Below are positions 62,871 through 64,000 of a stretch of 64,000 nt of DNA, piece after piece (the stretch's first letter is position 1; each line of letters starts with the position of its first letter). A model generated the notes under the pieces. It searched no databases and was not told the DNA's origin. It saw only the letters and a program-made list of their open reading frames with translations. Made by a program: the position numbers and the translations under genes. Location of the stretch: positions 62,001-126,000 of the forward strand of contig NZ_JACRSZ010000009.1 in the NCBI RefSeq assembly GCF_014385005.1, in the 5' to 3' direction. This DNA comes from Jingyaoa shaoxingensis (GTDB lineage: Bacteria > Bacillota > Clostridia > Lachnospirales > Lachnospiraceae).

Positions 62871-63749
62871 ATGAATACTTGGAAAAAAGCAGGAGCTTTA
62901 CTTTTAACAGGAGTAATGGCTTCCGGAATGTGTGTAGGAGTTTACGCAGAGGATCAGACAGATGTTGTTGTATTTGCAGCAGCATCTATGACAGAAACTC
63001 TGACAGAGATTCAGGAAATGTATAAAGAGGTAGAACCAAACGTAAATCTGGTATTTACTTTTGATTCTTCAGGAACATTAAAGACACAGATCGAAGAAGG
63101 TGCAGACTGTGACCTGTTCATCTCAGCAGCACAGAAACAGATGAACCAGCTGGATATCACAGCAGATCCGTCTGTTAATGAAGATGGGCTCGATTTCATC
63201 GATGACACAACCAGAATGGACCTTCTGGAGAATAAAGTCGTTCTGGCGGTACCAGAAAATAATCAGGCGGATATCCAGTCTTTTGAAGATCTGGGAACTG
63301 ATAAGCTGAACCTGCTTTGCCTTGGCAACGAGGACGTACCAGTAGGTGCTTACTCAGAAGAGATCCTGACCAACCTGGGTATTCTGGATCAGCTGGAAGC
63401 AGACAAGAAGATTACCTATGGATCGAACGTAAAAGAAGTTACCACACAGGTCAGCGAAGGCAGCGTTGACGCAGGTATCATCTACGCTACAGATGCTTAC
63501 TCGGCAGGACTGACAGTCGTAGATCAGGCAGACAGCACACTTTGCAAACAGGTTATCTACCCTGCAGCAGTATTAAAAAATGCAGCACATGCTGACGAAG
63601 CAAAAGCATTCCTGGATTACCTGACAACAGAGACCAGCGCTGAAGTATTCGAATCTGTTGGATTTACTATGGTAAAAGCAGATGATGAAGAAGAAACAGA
63701 AGCAGTATCTGAAGCAGAATCTGAGACAGCTGCAGAGACAGAATCTTAA
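62871..63749 (+). CDS. modA: Molybdate ABC transporter, substrate-binding protein
   Basis: 292 residues from ATG 62871 behind AAGGAGGAAG. N-terminal signal sequence (KKAGALLLTGVMASG, with VYAED as possible cleavage site; SGMC could also be a lipobox). Mature motifs VVFAAASMTETLTEIQ, FDSSGTLKTQIEEGADCDLFISAA and GSNVKEVTTQVSEGSVDAGIIYATDA fit ModA. The acidic tail EETEAVSEAESETAAETES is unusual. Captures molybdate or tungstate. Confidence 0.93.
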   Translation: MNTWKKAGALLLTGVMASGMCVGVYAEDQTDVVVFAAASMTETLTEIQEMYKEVEPNVNLVFTFDSSGTLKTQIEEGADCDLFISAAQKQMNQLDITADPSVNEDGLDFIDDTTRMDLLENKVVLAVPENNQADIQSFEDLGTDKLNLLCLGNEDVPVGAYSEEILTNLGILDQLEADKKITYGSNVKEVTTQVSEGSVDAGIIYATDAYSAGLTVVDQADSTLCKQVIYPAAVLKNAAHADEAKAFLDYLTTETSAEVFESVGFTMVKADDEEETEAVSEAESETAAETES

Positions 63750-63773
63750 GAAAAAGTATGGAGGGAAGAATAG

Positions 63774-64000
63774 ATGGATTGGTTTCCACTGTATAATTCA
63801 CTTCGTATTGCGGTGATTTCCAGTGTACTGGTATTTTTCTCTGGAATCTTTGCAGCTTACTATATCGCAAAGCTGCATCCGGTGGTGAAAGGTGTGCTGG
63901 ATGTGATTCTTACCCTTCCAATGGTATTACCACCCACAGTAGTAGGATATTTCATCCTGCTGCTGCTGGGCTCTAAAAGACCGTTTGGAATATGGTTCTA
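63774..64000 (+). CDS. modB: Molybdate ABC transporter permease, 5' part
   Basis: ATG 63774 behind GGAGGGAAG. 75 codons are visible: the first membrane helices (IAVISSVLVFFSGIFAAYYI) and the start of the permease core (LPMVLPPTVVGYFIL) are those of ModB. It runs beyond the window end; the ATPase modC should follow. Confidence 0.9.
   Translation, partial: MDWFPLYNSLRIAVISSVLVFFSGIFAAYYIAKLHPVVKGVLDVILTLPMVLPPTVVGYFILLLLGSKRPFGIWF

Overview
The window looks like chromosome from an anaerobic, spore-forming gut Firmicute, most likely a Lachnospiraceae (Blautia/Dorea/Mediterraneibacter type). The complete spoIIIAA-AH operon and spoIVB place it among endospore formers. The prfC, FeoA-FeoB fusion, L25/Ctc, sensory [FeFe]-hydrogenase and selenium/molybdenum formate dehydrogenase genes fit a strict anaerobe. 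Nearly all genes are on the + strand, packed into operons with good Shine-Dalgarno sites. I saw no rRNA, CRISPR array, phage or intact insertion sequence.

Layout. 1-3.0 kb: murein-peptide processing (3' part of a dipeptide epimerase, NlpC/P60 peptidase, transglutaminase-like protein). 3.0-5.2 kb: single genes (GNAT, carbamate kinase, cupin). 5.3-10.3 kb: the spoIIIA operon. 10.3-12.1 kb: prfC behind a structured leader. 12.1-21.1 kb: a housekeeping run (Asp23/Gls24 protein, nusB, xseA, xseB, ispA, dxs, tlyA, nadK, argR, recN). 21.3-26.4 kb: spoIVB, a split chromate transporter and feoAB. 26.5-30.5 kb: L25/Ctc, then a small coiled-coil protein, a PAS-containing sensory hydrogenase and a SpoIIE-type phosphatase. 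30.5-32.6 kb: the tail of a lost ABC exporter, then a LytTR/GHKL two-component system. 32.7-38.7 kb: two GH3 glycosidases (one membrane-anchored with permuted domains) and a GtrA-like protein.

38.8-64 kb is the most notable part, a continuous selenium-molybdenum-formate region. It begins with NuoE-like and NuoF-like subunits and a formate dehydrogenase whose ORF is interrupted by an in-frame UGA (selenocysteine 354). Next come selA, selB, the tRNA-Sec gene, a compact four-way-junction palindromic element, and selD, which also carries an in-frame UGA (Sec16). After an alcohol dehydrogenase and a GNAT protein, a LysR regulator faces, across a perfect palindrome, an operon of 2-hydroxyacyl-CoA-dehydratase-type activase, double-cubane reductase, YedF, class V desulfurase/selenocysteine-lyase-like protein and a DUF3343 Se/S-carrier candidate. 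This operon leads into a second formate dehydrogenase with Cys exactly at position 354. Molybdopterin genes (a MoCF-domain protein, moeA, mobB, a MobA-like/ModE-HTH fusion) and molybdate transport (modA, modB cut by the window end) follow.

How it fits together (inference): ModABC brings in molybdate, the Moe/Mob proteins build the bis-MGD cofactor, and the Sel proteins supply selenocysteine. Two interchangeable FdhA isoforms (Sec and Cys) could share the NuoE/NuoF diaphorase subunits, giving a formate dehydrogenase/CO2 reductase that tolerates changing selenium supply. The LysR operon is the best candidate for an incompletely described selenium or sulfur handling pathway. Promoters, terminators and hairpins were found by eye and not computed.
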